Below are positions 9,014 through 19,200 of a DNA stretch of 30,286 bases, piece after piece. The DNA lies in contig DATJPR010000138.1 of NCBI GenBank assembly GCA_035506295.1, forward strand, positions 1-30,286, given 5' to 3'. Below the pieces are notes generated by a model. That model saw only the letters and a program-made list of their open reading frames with translations. It made no database searches and was not told the DNA's origin. Position 1 is the first letter of the stretch, and the number at the start of each line of letters is the position of its first letter. Source of the stretch: DATJPR01 sp035506295 (GTDB taxonomy: Bacteria; Bacteroidota; Ignavibacteria; UBA10030; UBA6906). Made by a program: the position numbers and the translations under genes.

Positions 9014-9017
<4 letters not shown>
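6549..9017 (-). CDS. Secreted glycoside hydrolase family 31 (alpha-glucosidase-like)
   Basis: This 822-residue GH31 enzyme probably hydrolyses alpha-linked glucosides outside the cytoplasm. An N-terminal signal peptide is evident (basic start, LCTLLLAALGLTTATA, cleavage near 23). A GH31 N-terminal beta-sandwich follows, then the barrel with LDIDYMDGYRIFTF and GWWNDMNEPSVFD (expected nucleophile Asp412). WTGDNVSSWEHL holds the expected acid/base Asp490, and FVGSDIGGF follows. C-terminal beta domains include VRAGTALPTR. GH31 also includes alpha-xylosidases and other specificities, so the substrate is not certain. Its ATG overlaps the gcvP stop (ATGA), an odd coupling of a secreted glucosidase with glycine decarboxylase. 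Confidence 0.92.
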
Positions 9018-11908
<2,891 letters not shown>

Positions 11909-12001
11909 GTCAGTGAACTCCCGAGATCATGCATTCGAAATACATTCAGAATTAAAATATATGCAAATATCCGGTGGGATGCAGTAGAGGATTGTACGTG
12001 G

Positions 12002-13063
12002 TTATGACCGGCGATCGCCGAAAAAATCCAATTGCGGCGAGCTGCTCTTGATGAACTTGCTGGCATCGAGCTCCCCGCGGGGCGAGGCAAGACCGAGTTT
12101 CTTCGCGGTGAGCGAGAAGAGATCTTCAATAACTGATGCAACGCTTCCTTCTCCGCGCATCCTTTTCCCGAATCGACTATCGGACAACGATCCGGAATGC
12201 ACTGCGCGCACACGCTCGAGGACTTTGTTTGCGCGGTCGGGAAGCGCCCGGGTGATCCATGAAGAGAAGAGTCCTTCAACTGCCCCGGGGAGCCGGAGGA
12301 CCGAGTACGTTGCGCTCGAGGCCCCATGGCCGGCGGCTTCCCGGAGGATCGACGGGATCTCCTCGTCCGTCAGGCCGGGGATGACGGGCGCGACCGCGAC
12401 GCTCGTCGGCACGCCCGCTGCGGACAACATCCGCACGGCCTCCAGGCGCCGCCGCGGAGAAGACGTGCGCGGTTCCATGATTCTCGCCAGCTTCTCGTCG
12501 AGCGTGGTGATGGACAAGGCGACGTGCACCAGCCGATCGCGCGCGAGAGATGCGAGGAGATCGATGTCCCGTGTCACCAGCGCGTTCTTCGTGATCATCG
12601 CCACAGGGTTGCGGAGTTCGAGGAAGACCTCCAGGCAACCCCGCGTGAGTCGGAGGACTCGTTCGACGGGCTGATAACAATCGGTGTTGCCGCACATCTC
12701 AACAACCTGGGGGATCCATCGGGGCGAAAGCAGTTCCTGGCGGAGGAGAAGCGGGGCGCTGCGCTTCACCATGATCCGCGATTCGAAATCCAGCCCCGCG
12801 GAAAAGCCGAGGTACTCATGCGACGGTCGGGCGTAGCAATAGATGCACCCGTGCTCGCACCCCCGATAAGGGTTGAGACTGTACGTGAAGGGAATGTCGG
12901 GGCTGTCGTTCTTTGCAAGAATGCTCTTTGATCGATCGTCAAGGAAAACGGTCTTGACGGGCGGCCGGTCATCGTCGTAGGGGACATCCACTTCGAACGG
13001 CTCCGCGTGAAGCTGCTCGAATCTGTTCGGCGGATTACCTGCGGCGCCGCGACCTTTTTCCAT
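12002..13063 (-). CDS. PA0069-type radical SAM protein (SPL-like)
   Basis: This is a 353-residue radical SAM protein related to spore photoproduct lyase (COG1533) and matching the PA0069 subfamily, whose biochemical role is unknown to me. The start MEKGRGAAGNPPNRFE is typical. The cluster motif is YRGCEHGCIYCYARPSHEYLGFSAGLDFE with Cys69, Cys73 and Cys76 binding the 4Fe-4S cluster. Later segments NTDCYQPVE, TKNALVTRDIDLL and VAPVIPGLTD fit the family. ATG 13063 is preceded by AGGGGAAG. It overlaps the 3' end of pheA by 29 bases. Another in-frame ATG at 13084 is less likely. The name 'spore photoproduct lyase' should not be transferred, since nothing here suggests sporulation. Confidence 0.88.
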   Translation of the reverse strand: MEKGRGAAGNPPNRFEQLHAEPFEVDVPYDDDRPPVKTVFLDDRSKSILAKNDSPDIPFTYSLNPYRGCEHGCIYCYARPSHEYLGFSAGLDFESRIMVKRSAPLLLRQELLSPRWIPQVVEMCGNTDCYQPVERVLRLTRGCLEVFLELRNPVAMITKNALVTRDIDLLASLARDRLVHVALSITTLDEKLARIMEPRTSSPRRRLEAVRMLSAAGVPTSVAVAPVIPGLTDEEIPSILREAAGHGASSATYSVLRLPGAVEGLFSSWITRALPDRANKVLERVRAVHSGSLSDSRFGKRMRGEGSVASVIEDLFSLTAKKLGLASPRGELDASKFIKSSSPQLDFFGDRRS

Positions 13064-13916
13064 GACTTCCCCTGCTCGAACCATAAACACTCCCGGCGCC
13101 CATCGGGTAGGCACCGAGCAACCGGTATTCCGAGACCACCTCCTGAAGATGAGCGAGGGCGTTTGCAACTCGCGGCTCCGCCGGGTTGCCGGCGAGATCG
13201 ACGTAGAAGAGATACTCGAACGGTGATCGCGGGTCCGGCCTCGATTCGATCTTCAGGAGATCGATGTCTCGCAGAGAGAAAACACCGAGAATGCGAAAGA
13301 GGATCCCGGGAATATTCCTGGCCGGCCGGAAAGCGAGGCTGCATTTCGCCGCCACGCCACGGGGAATCGGGACCGGATTTCTTGCGAGCGCAAGGAACCG
13401 CGTATAATTGTCCGACGTGTTTTCCACATGAGGGCGCAGGACCTGCAGCCCGTAGAGCTTCGCGGCCTGGGGTGCAGCAAGCGCACCGACATTGAGAGAT
13501 CGGTCGCGTGCGATCGATTCGGCCGCACCCGCAGTGTCGAAGAATGCTTCGGGCTCTATACGTGGGTGTAGGCGAAAGAACGTACTACACTGGGCAAGCG
13601 CCTGCGGATGCGAACGCACGCGGTGGAGCTTCTGCAGTGTTGTCCCCGGGGTACCCATGAGCGCGTGTACGATGCGGAGGTGCGCTTCCCGGACGATGTG
13701 CAATGGATGCGCAAGAAGAAGATCGTAGTTCTCATGAATACTGCCGGCGAGGGAATTCTCGATCGGAATAATCCCATAGTCCACTTTCCCTCTGGCAACG
13801 GCACCGAACACATCTTCGAATCGGGGACAAGGAACGGTCGAGACCGATTTGCCGAACATCATCGTCGCGGCAACTTCACTGTTTGCTCCATGAACTCCTT
13901 GAAAGGCGGCTTTCAT
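13035..13916 (-). CDS. pheA: Prephenate dehydratase
   Basis: Prephenate dehydratase (293 residues) makes phenylpyruvate for phenylalanine synthesis. The start MKAAFQGVHGANSE, IIPIENSLAGSIHENYDLL, the catalytic DNYTRFL (Thr172) and the C-terminal ACT domain with GVFSLRDIDLLKIESRP (224-227 ESRP, Phe binding) are all present, so Phe feedback inhibition is expected. It is monofunctional, lacking a chorismate mutase domain. An in-frame ATG 18 bases upstream (13934) is possible, but the family start fits 13916. The C-terminal tail is unusually basic (SHGKRSRRRR) where the gene overlaps the radical SAM gene. It is divergent from argF across an AT-rich region full of inverted repeats. Confidence 0.95.
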   Translation of the reverse strand: MKAAFQGVHGANSEVAATMMFGKSVSTVPCPRFEDVFGAVARGKVDYGIIPIENSLAGSIHENYDLLLAHPLHIVREAHLRIVHALMGTPGTTLQKLHRVRSHPQALAQCSTFFRLHPRIEPEAFFDTAGAAESIARDRSLNVGALAAPQAAKLYGLQVLRPHVENTSDNYTRFLALARNPVPIPRGVAAKCSLAFRPARNIPGILFRILGVFSLRDIDLLKIESRPDPRSPFEYLFYVDLAGNPAEPRVANALAHLQEVVSEYRLLGAYPMGAGSVYGSSRGSHGKRSRRRR

Positions 13917-13942
13917 AGAAGACTTTCCCAACACTGGTTTGC

Positions 13943-13959
13943 GTTTAAAGTTTTTAAAC
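13943..13959. promoter_or_regulatory. Inverted repeat, operator candidate 1 (pheA/argF)
   Basis: GTTTAAAGTTTTTAAAC is a perfect 7-3-7 inverted repeat 27 bases ahead of pheA. It shares length and the outer GTTTAA...TTAAAC pattern with the second site at 14012-14028, the centres being 69 bases apart. This suggests binding sites for one dimeric regulator, which I cannot name. Confidence 0.5.
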
Positions 13960-13964
13960 TCCGT

Positions 13965-13984
13965 ATTTCCTAAACTTAAGAAAT
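13965..13984. promoter_or_regulatory. Imperfect inverted repeat in pheA/argF region
   Basis: ATTTC (13965-13969) and GAAAT (13980-13984) flank a core with TAA and TTA in mirrored positions. The 20-base element is symmetric except at two position pairs. It lies between the two GTTTAA-type repeats and could be a further regulator site or a chance result of the AT-rich composition. Confidence 0.3.
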
Positions 13985-14011
13985 AATCCTCAAAAACAAC
14001 TCGATATCAAG

Positions 14012-14028
14012 GTTTAAATCACTTAAAC
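14012..14028. promoter_or_regulatory. Inverted repeat, operator candidate 2 (pheA/argF)
   Basis: GTTTAAATCACTTAAAC is a 6-5-6 inverted repeat of 17 bases with the same ends as the site at 13943-13959. It lies 65 bases ahead of the argF start. Together the pair suggests shared control of the divergent pheA and argF genes. The sequence does not resemble the classic E. coli ARG box. Confidence 0.5.
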
Positions 14029-14093
14029 TCTATCTGTCCACGGCATGCAAATTGACCTTGTATCCCATCGATTCTTCCTCAAGGAGATTTCAC

Positions 14094-15044
14094 GTGAAGA
14101 AAACACCTCGCAAGTCAGCCTCGCTCAAGGGGCGCGATGTTCTCTCCATAGACGACCTTTCAGCCAACGAGATCTTGTTGTTGCTTAAACGGACCGCCGA
14201 CATCAAGGCGCATCCCAAGAAATACCGCTTGTCGTTGAGCGGCAAATTCATGGCGTTGATCTTTGAGAAGCCCTCGCTGCGTACGCGGACGACATTCACC
14301 GTGGGCATATCGCAGCTTGGCGGAGACTCGATTACGCTGACCCCCGCCGACATTAATCTCGGGAAAAGAGAGTCGGTGTACGATGTCGCAAAGAATCTGG
14401 AACGGATGGTGCAGGGCATCATGATCAGGACTTTCGGCCACGACATATGCACATCGCTTGCCGACTATGCATCCGTTCCGGTGATCAATGGTCTTACGGA
14501 TTATGAACACCCCTGCCAGGCGCTCGCAGACTTCTTCACCATTCTCGAACACAAGAAGAACGTGAAGAAGGTGAAACTCTGTTATGTGGGAGACGGCAAT
14601 AACGTGACCCACTCGCTGATGCTCGTTGCAGCCAAACTCGGTACGCCGATGGCGATCGGCACGCCCGAGGCGTACCGGCCGTCGGCGGCGGTGATGGATC
14701 GGGCCCAGGAGCTTGCCCGGACAGGTGGCGGCTCGATCGTATGGACAGCGGATCCTGCCGAGGCGATCAGGGACGCAGATGTCGTCTACACCGATACGTG
14801 GACCAGTATGGGGCAGGAGGCGGAAGCCGAAGTGCGCAGGAAGATCTTTGCTCCGTATCAGGTGAACCGTGAGCTGTTTTCGTTGGCAAAACCGAATGCG
14901 ATCTTCATGCACTGTCTCCCCGCGCACCGGAACGAGGAAGTCACCGACGAGATCATCGACAGCAAGAATTCCGTCGTGTTCCAGGAGGCGGAGAATCGGC
15001 TCCATGCACAAAAAGCAGTAATGTATGAGTTGCTGAGGGCTTGA
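14094..15044 (+). CDS. argF: Ornithine carbamoyltransferase
   Basis: Ornithine carbamoyltransferase (316 residues) interconverts ornithine plus carbamoyl phosphate and citrulline. It carries the carbamoyl-phosphate loop as SLRTRTTF (61-68, usually STRTRT), HPCQALADF (139-147), DTWTSMGQE (ornithine loop, 234-242) and HCLPAHRNEEV (273-283). The SMG motif argues for ornithine rather than acetylornithine as substrate. GTG 14094 is the start because AAGGAG sits 7 bases ahead; an upstream in-frame ATG at 14052 lacks a site. It is followed with a 1-base overlap (TGATG) by carbamate kinase, which raises the question whether the enzyme works in arginine synthesis or in citrulline breakdown. Confidence 0.93.
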   Translation: MKKTPRKSASLKGRDVLSIDDLSANEILLLLKRTADIKAHPKKYRLSLSGKFMALIFEKPSLRTRTTFTVGISQLGGDSITLTPADINLGKRESVYDVAKNLERMVQGIMIRTFGHDICTSLADYASVPVINGLTDYEHPCQALADFFTILEHKKNVKKVKLCYVGDGNNVTHSLMLVAAKLGTPMAIGTPEAYRPSAAVMDRAQELARTGGGSIVWTADPAEAIRDADVVYTDTWTSMGQEAEAEVRRKIFAPYQVNRELFSLAKPNAIFMHCLPAHRNEEVTDEIIDSKNSVVFQEAENRLHAQKAVMYELLRA

Positions 15045-15994
15045 TGCAGACGTCGGACCTGGTCCTCGTGGCGGTCGGCGGGAACGCGTTGATCCGCTCG
15101 GGCCAAAAGGGGAGTGCGCAGGAACAGTTTGAGAATGCGGTTGAGACAGCCGCCGCCGTGGTCCGACTTCTTCGCGCGGGCTATCGGGTCGTGCTCTCGC
15201 ATGGGAATGGGCCGCAGGTTGGGGCGCAGCTGACCCGGTCCGAGCTCGCTGCCGCTCATGCCTATCGTTTGCCTTTGGATTGCTGCGTGGCTCATACGCA
15301 GGGGGAAATCGGGTACGTGCTGCAATATGCCATGTGGCAGATGATGCAGGTCGAAGGGCTCCAGACGCCCGTGGTCTCGCTGATCACGCAGGTGCTGGTG
15401 CACGCCAACGATCCAGCGTTTCAACAGCCGACGAAACCCATCGGGCCGTTTTACACGCGCGAAGTGGCGGAACGGTACAGGGATCTTTTCGGATGGGAGA
15501 TTGCAGAAGACCCCTCGCGCGGCTTTCGGAGGGTTGTCCCGTCGCCGGAGCCCGTCGCCATTGTAGAGATCGACGCGATCAGGGCCTGTGTCGACCGCGG
15601 CCTTGTTGTCATCGCGGCCGGGGGCGGAGGAATTCCCGTGTTCAACGACCATGACCTCTCGAAGGGCGTGGAGGCGGTGATCGACAAAGACCACACGTCG
15701 GCGATTCTGGCCCGGCAGCTTGATGCGAATGTCTTCGTCATGTGTACCGATGTCGACCGTGTGGCGATCGACTACGGGAAGGTGACACAGCGTCCGTTGG
15801 ACCATCTCACGACCAGTGAATGTCGCCGGTACCTTGCCGAAGGCCAGTTCCCGGCGGGGAGCATGGGGCCGAAGATCACTGCGGCCATGAAGTATCTTGA
15901 ACGAGGCGGCAGGGTCGCCGTCATCACTGATCATCAGCATCTCGTGGAAGCAGTCGCGGGGAAGGCAGGAACCCGAATTGAAGCAGATCCGTGA
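15044..15994 (+). CDS. arcC: Carbamate kinase
   Basis: Carbamate kinase (316 residues, amino-acid kinase fold) reversibly makes ATP and carbamate from carbamoyl phosphate and ADP. In fermentative bacteria this yields ATP from citrulline. Motifs seen are VAVGGNALI, LSHGNGPQVGAQL, PTKPIGPFY, AAGGGGIPVF, VIDKDHTSAILARQL, CTDVDRVAIDYG and GSMGPKITAA, covering the whole family pattern. ATG 15044 overlaps the argF stop by one base. A TTG three bases earlier is less likely. No arginine deiminase gene is in the window, so the source of citrulline or carbamoyl phosphate is open. Confidence 0.95.
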   Translation: MQTSDLVLVAVGGNALIRSGQKGSAQEQFENAVETAAAVVRLLRAGYRVVLSHGNGPQVGAQLTRSELAAAHAYRLPLDCCVAHTQGEIGYVLQYAMWQMMQVEGLQTPVVSLITQVLVHANDPAFQQPTKPIGPFYTREVAERYRDLFGWEIAEDPSRGFRRVVPSPEPVAIVEIDAIRACVDRGLVVIAAGGGGIPVFNDHDLSKGVEAVIDKDHTSAILARQLDANVFVMCTDVDRVAIDYGKVTQRPLDHLTTSECRRYLAEGQFPAGSMGPKITAAMKYLERGGRVAVITDHQHLVEAVAGKAGTRIEADP

Positions 15995-16024
15995 TTGTCG
16001 TACACTTTGCCCACAATCACTCCC

Positions 16025-16052
16025 AACTCCAAAATCCAAATTCCAAACTCGA
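16025..16052 (+). repeat. 7-base tandem repeat TCCAAAN before the GTPase start
   Basis: Three consecutive 7-base units (TCCAAAA, TCCAAAT, TCCAAAC) and a degenerate fourth lie directly ahead of the ATG at 16053, replacing any ribosome-binding site. The run is C- and A-rich and unlike the neighbouring coding DNA. Confidence 0.6.
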
Positions 16053-17402
16053 ATGGCTCGTATCAGAGTTATCATCATGGGTGCCGCAGGAAGAGACTTC
16101 CACAATTTCAACACGGTCTTCCGCGGCAACAAACGTTACGAAGTCGTCGCCTTCACGGCCACGCAGATTCCCAATATCGCCGGACGGCGGTATCCGGCGA
16201 AACTTGCAGGCGCGCTCTATCCCAAAGGCATCCCGATCTTCCCTGAGGCGGATCTTCCTGAATTGATCAAGAAGGTTCGTGCGGAAGAAGTGGTCTTCTC
16301 CTACTCGGATGTCTCGAACCAATACGTCATGGAGCGGGCATCCGTGGTCAACGCGAATGGCGCAGCGTTTACGTTTCTGGGGGCGCGGCAGACGATGCTC
16401 CGGTCTTCCGTCCCTGTCGTCGCCGTCGTCGCGGTCCGCACAGGCGCCGGCAAGAGCCAGACGTCCCGCCGCGTGTGCTCCCACTTGCGGAACAAAGGGC
16501 TTCGGGTCGTCGCTGTCCGCCATCCGATGCCCTACGGCGATCTCGTCAAGCAGCGCGTGCAGCGTTATGCGACGCTCGACGACCTCCAGAAGCATCATTG
16601 CACTGTCGAAGAAATGGAAGAGTACGAACCTCACATTGTCGAGGGCGGCGTCATCTATGCGGGGGTCGACTATGATGCGATTCTCCGCCTTGCGCAGAAG
16701 GAAGCGGACATTATCGTCTGGGACGGCGGAAACAACGATACGCCGTTCTACGCCCCCGACCTTACAATTACCGTCGCGGACCCGCACCGTCCGGGGCACG
16801 AAATGCAGTATTATCCCGGCGCGACAAACATCCGTCTGGCCGACGTGGTGGTCGTCAACAAAGTCGACAGCGCAACCGCCGCCAACGTCGACATCGTCGT
16901 GTCGAATGTCGCGCGGATGAATCCGAAGGCGCAGGTGATTCTAGCAACGTCTCCGATCACGGTCGACGATCCTGTCATCATCAGGGGGAAGCGCGTGCTC
17001 GTGATCGAAGACGGGCCGACACTGACGCACGGGGAGATGCAGTTCGGCGCCGGCGTGCTTGCCGCCCGCCAGTTTGGAGCAGCGGACATCGTCGATCCCC
17101 GTCCCTATGCTGTCAGGACCATCGCCGAAACGTTCGAAAAGTACCCTCGAACCGGCGCCCTTCTGCCGGCGATGGGGTATGGAGGAGAACAGCTCAAAGA
17201 TCTCGAAGAGACCATCAACGGGGTGCCCTGCGACGCCGTCATTATCGGAACGCCGATCGATCTGCGCCGCATCGTTAGAATGACGAAACCCTCCACGAGG
17301 GTCCAGTATTCGCTGGTCGAGCAGACCAAACCCGATCTGGCGGACGTCCTGGACGAATTCGTCAGGAAGCACGTTGCCGGTGGACGGAGGAAACGGCGGT
17401 AG
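16053..17402 (+). CDS. GTPase of the cyclic 2,3-diphosphoglycerate synthetase-like family
   Basis: This 449-residue protein resembles COG2403, predicted GTPases that include the archaeal cyclic 2,3-diphosphoglycerate synthetase. It opens MARIRVIIMGAAGRDFHNFN (Rossmann-like N-terminal domain) and has FSYSDVSNQYVMERA. A P-loop-like RTGAGKSQTSRR (Lys134, Ser135) starts the second domain, followed by VWDGGNNDTPF (222-232) and the guanine-specificity motif NKVD (269-272). The C-terminal part has LPAMGYGGEQLKDLEETIN. It lies 58 bases after arcC in an argF-arcC-GTPase array, which hints at a role in carbamoyl-phosphate or citrulline metabolism. The true reaction is unknown, and cyclic diphosphoglycerate synthesis is not implied. 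ATG 16053 is chosen as the family start; no Shine-Dalgarno is seen. Confidence 0.8.
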   Translation: MARIRVIIMGAAGRDFHNFNTVFRGNKRYEVVAFTATQIPNIAGRRYPAKLAGALYPKGIPIFPEADLPELIKKVRAEEVVFSYSDVSNQYVMERASVVNANGAAFTFLGARQTMLRSSVPVVAVVAVRTGAGKSQTSRRVCSHLRNKGLRVVAVRHPMPYGDLVKQRVQRYATLDDLQKHHCTVEEMEEYEPHIVEGGVIYAGVDYDAILRLAQKEADIIVWDGGNNDTPFYAPDLTITVADPHRPGHEMQYYPGATNIRLADVVVVNKVDSATAANVDIVVSNVARMNPKAQVILATSPITVDDPVIIRGKRVLVIEDGPTLTHGEMQFGAGVLAARQFGAADIVDPRPYAVRTIAETFEKYPRTGALLPAMGYGGEQLKDLEETINGVPCDAVIIGTPIDLRRIVRMTKPSTRVQYSLVEQTKPDLADVLDEFVRKHVAGGRRKRR

Positions 17403-17425
17403 TCTGCGACGGGATCGGCATGTGA

Positions 17426-17454
17426 TTGAGTCTGAGGGGCGGAATCGGTATATT
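17426..17454 (+). promoter_or_regulatory. Putative sigma70-like promoter of guaA
   Basis: TTGAGT (17426-17431) and TATATT (17449-17454) are exactly 17 bases apart. The predicted start is around 17461, giving a leader of roughly 19 bases before the guaA ATG. Confidence 0.5.
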
Positions 17455-17457
17455 TAA

Positions 17458-17470
17458 AATCTCTGAGATT
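17458..17470. promoter_or_regulatory. Palindrome over the predicted guaA transcription start
   Basis: AATCTCTGAGATT is a perfect 6-1-6 palindrome located 4 bases after the -10 hexamer. A repressor bound here would block initiation, but no regulator is identifiable. Confidence 0.35.
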
Positions 17471-17479
17471 CTTCTCACT

Positions 17480-19033
17480 ATGGCTCATCCTGAAACCGTT
17501 CTCGTTCTAGATTATGGTTCTCAGTATTCCCAGTTGATCGCTCGCCGCGTTCGAGAGCTGGGAGTGTATTCCGAACTCCATCCATTCAATCTGTCCCCGG
17601 ACCGCATCCGCGAAATCGCCCCCAGGGGCATCATCCTGTCCGGCAGTCCCTACAGCTCCTACGAACCCGATGCGCCCATTTCATCCCCGGCGCTCTTCGA
17701 CCTGGGCATCCCGGTTCTCGGGATTTGCTACGGGCTTCAACTCATGGCGCTTCAGCTCGAGGGCGAAGTGGACAAGGCCGCCCGCCGTGAGTACGGAAGC
17801 GCGCAGCTTGCAATCGAGGACACCTCGGATCTCTTCGCCGGCTTCGATGGAGATCACGGCGAAACCCTGACTGTCTGGATGAGTCATGGCGATCATCTCA
17901 CCGCTATCCCCAAGGGCTTCGAACCGATCGCCCGTACTTCGAATGCCCCCATCTGCGCGATCAGGAACAAGGTGAAGCGGCTGTACGGAGTTCAATTTCA
18001 TCCCGAGGTCGTGCACACACCTCGGGGACGAGAAGTCCTCCGGAATTTTCTCTACGGCATATGCGGATGCAAAGGGGGATGGAGCGCTGCATCGTTTGTC
18101 CAGGAAGCCATCGAGCGGATCTCCCGGACGGTCGGCGACGGGAGGGTCCTGTGCGCGCTCAGCGGGGGCGTCGATTCCGCGGTGGCAGCCGTCCTGCTTC
18201 ACAAGGCCATCGGGGACAAGCTCTTCTGCATCCACATCAACAATGGACTGATGAGGAAGGGCGAATCGGAGCAGGTCGTGGAGACCTTCCGTTCCACCTT
18301 CCACATTAATCTCGCCTACGTCGATGCGACGGATCTTTTCCTTGAGGGGCTCACGGGAGTCGCTGACCCCGAGCAGAAGCGAAAAATCATCGGACGGCTG
18401 TTCATCGAGGTGTTCGAACGCGAAGCGGAGAAGATCGGCAAGGTCGATTTCCTGGCGCAAGGGACGCTTTATCCGGACGTCATCGAGTCGACGTCCTTCC
18501 GCGGTCCTTCCGTGACGATTAAATCGCATCACAACGTCGGCGGACTTCCGGAGCGCATGCACCTGAAATTGGTTGAGCCGTTTCGCGAGCTCTTTAAGGA
18601 CGAAGTCCGCGCCGTCGGCGCGACGCTCGGCGTGCCGGACAGTTTGATCTGGCGTCATCCGTTTCCGGGGCCTGGCCTCGCGGTCCGGGTGCTCGGTCCG
18701 GTCACGCGCGATCGTCTGGCGTTGTTGCGGGACGCGGATGCGATCCTGATCGAGGAGATTCAAGCCGCAGGTCTGTACAGGGACATCTGGCAGTGTTTCA
18801 CCGTGCTTCTTCCTGTCCAATCGGTCGGCGTGATGGGGGACGGCCGAACATACGAGTTTACGGCCGCTGTCAGGGCTGTCGCGAGCGTCGACGGGATGAC
18901 CGCGGACTGGTTCCACATTCCGCATGACGTCCTCGCGAGGATTTCGACGCGCATCACCAACGAGGTTCGCGGCATCAACCGCGTGGTGTACGATATCAGC
19001 TCGAAGCCGCCAGCGACCATCGAGTGGGAGTAG
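17480..19033 (+). CDS. guaA: GMP synthase (glutamine-hydrolysing)
   Basis: GuaA (517 residues) converts XMP to GMP using glutamine and ATP. The class I glutamine amidotransferase domain has GICYGLQLMALQ (Cys83) and QFHPEVVHT (His174, Glu176) as catalytic triad. The ATP pyrophosphatase domain has the PP-loop ALSGGVDSAVAAVLL (about 226-240). The dimerisation domain carries RHPFPGPGLAVRVLG, and the protein ends SSKPPATIEWE as expected. ATG 17480 (MAHPETVLVLDYGSQYS) is the family-type start, although no Shine-Dalgarno is present. It has its own promoter-like element and is followed by a repeat-filled gap, so it is probably a separate transcription unit. Confidence 0.97.
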   Translation: MAHPETVLVLDYGSQYSQLIARRVRELGVYSELHPFNLSPDRIREIAPRGIILSGSPYSSYEPDAPISSPALFDLGIPVLGICYGLQLMALQLEGEVDKAARREYGSAQLAIEDTSDLFAGFDGDHGETLTVWMSHGDHLTAIPKGFEPIARTSNAPICAIRNKVKRLYGVQFHPEVVHTPRGREVLRNFLYGICGCKGGWSAASFVQEAIERISRTVGDGRVLCALSGGVDSAVAAVLLHKAIGDKLFCIHINNGLMRKGESEQVVETFRSTFHINLAYVDATDLFLEGLTGVADPEQKRKIIGRLFIEVFEREAEKIGKVDFLAQGTLYPDVIESTSFRGPSVTIKSHHNVGGLPERMHLKLVEPFRELFKDEVRAVGATLGVPDSLIWRHPFPGPGLAVRVLGPVTRDRLALLRDADAILIEEIQAAGLYRDIWQCFTVLLPVQSVGVMGDGRTYEFTAAVRAVASVDGMTADWFHIPHDVLARISTRITNEVRGINRVVYDISSKPPATIEWE

Positions 19034-19200
19034 CCGGGGAGCGGCAGGAGTGGGAGGGGGAAATAGGGGGATGGGGAGAGTGGGAGAGCGCGGGAGTGGG
19101 AGAAATGGAGAACGGCGAGTCTCTAACGATATTGGACACTGGTCACTGACCACCGGGCACTGGTCACTGGAGAGACTTTGAGACTTTGGGACTGTGAGAT
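19034..19200. repeat. Low-complexity and short tandem repeat intergenic region
   Basis: This 167-base gap has three parts. About 19034-19119 is a purine-only-like, G-rich tract with repeated GGGAG/TGGGAG. Next, CACTGGTCACTG occurs twice (19137-19148 and 19158-19169), 21 bases apart. Last, AGACTTTG is tandemly repeated (19173-19180 and 19181-19188) with degenerate copies up to 19200, running into the TTG start of the next gene. No clear promoter or terminator is visible. Confidence 0.65.

Noticed and set aside
11909..12001. Glycine riboswitch ahead of gcvP
   Set aside because: The gap is only 93 bases, AT-rich, and shows no tandem aptamer-like conserved segments.
12002..13063. Spore photoproduct lyase
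   Set aside because: The N-terminal MEKGRGA start and cluster motif fit the PA0069-type subfamily, and nothing in the window suggests spores.
16053..17402. Naming the GTPase as cyclic 2,3-diphosphoglycerate synthetase
   Set aside because: Similarity is at family level only. The cyclic diphosphoglycerate product is known from thermophilic methanogens, and the arcC/argF context points elsewhere.
17681..19153. 490-codon open frame on the minus strand
   Set aside because: It is antisense to guaA and begins in the low-complexity intergenic repeats.
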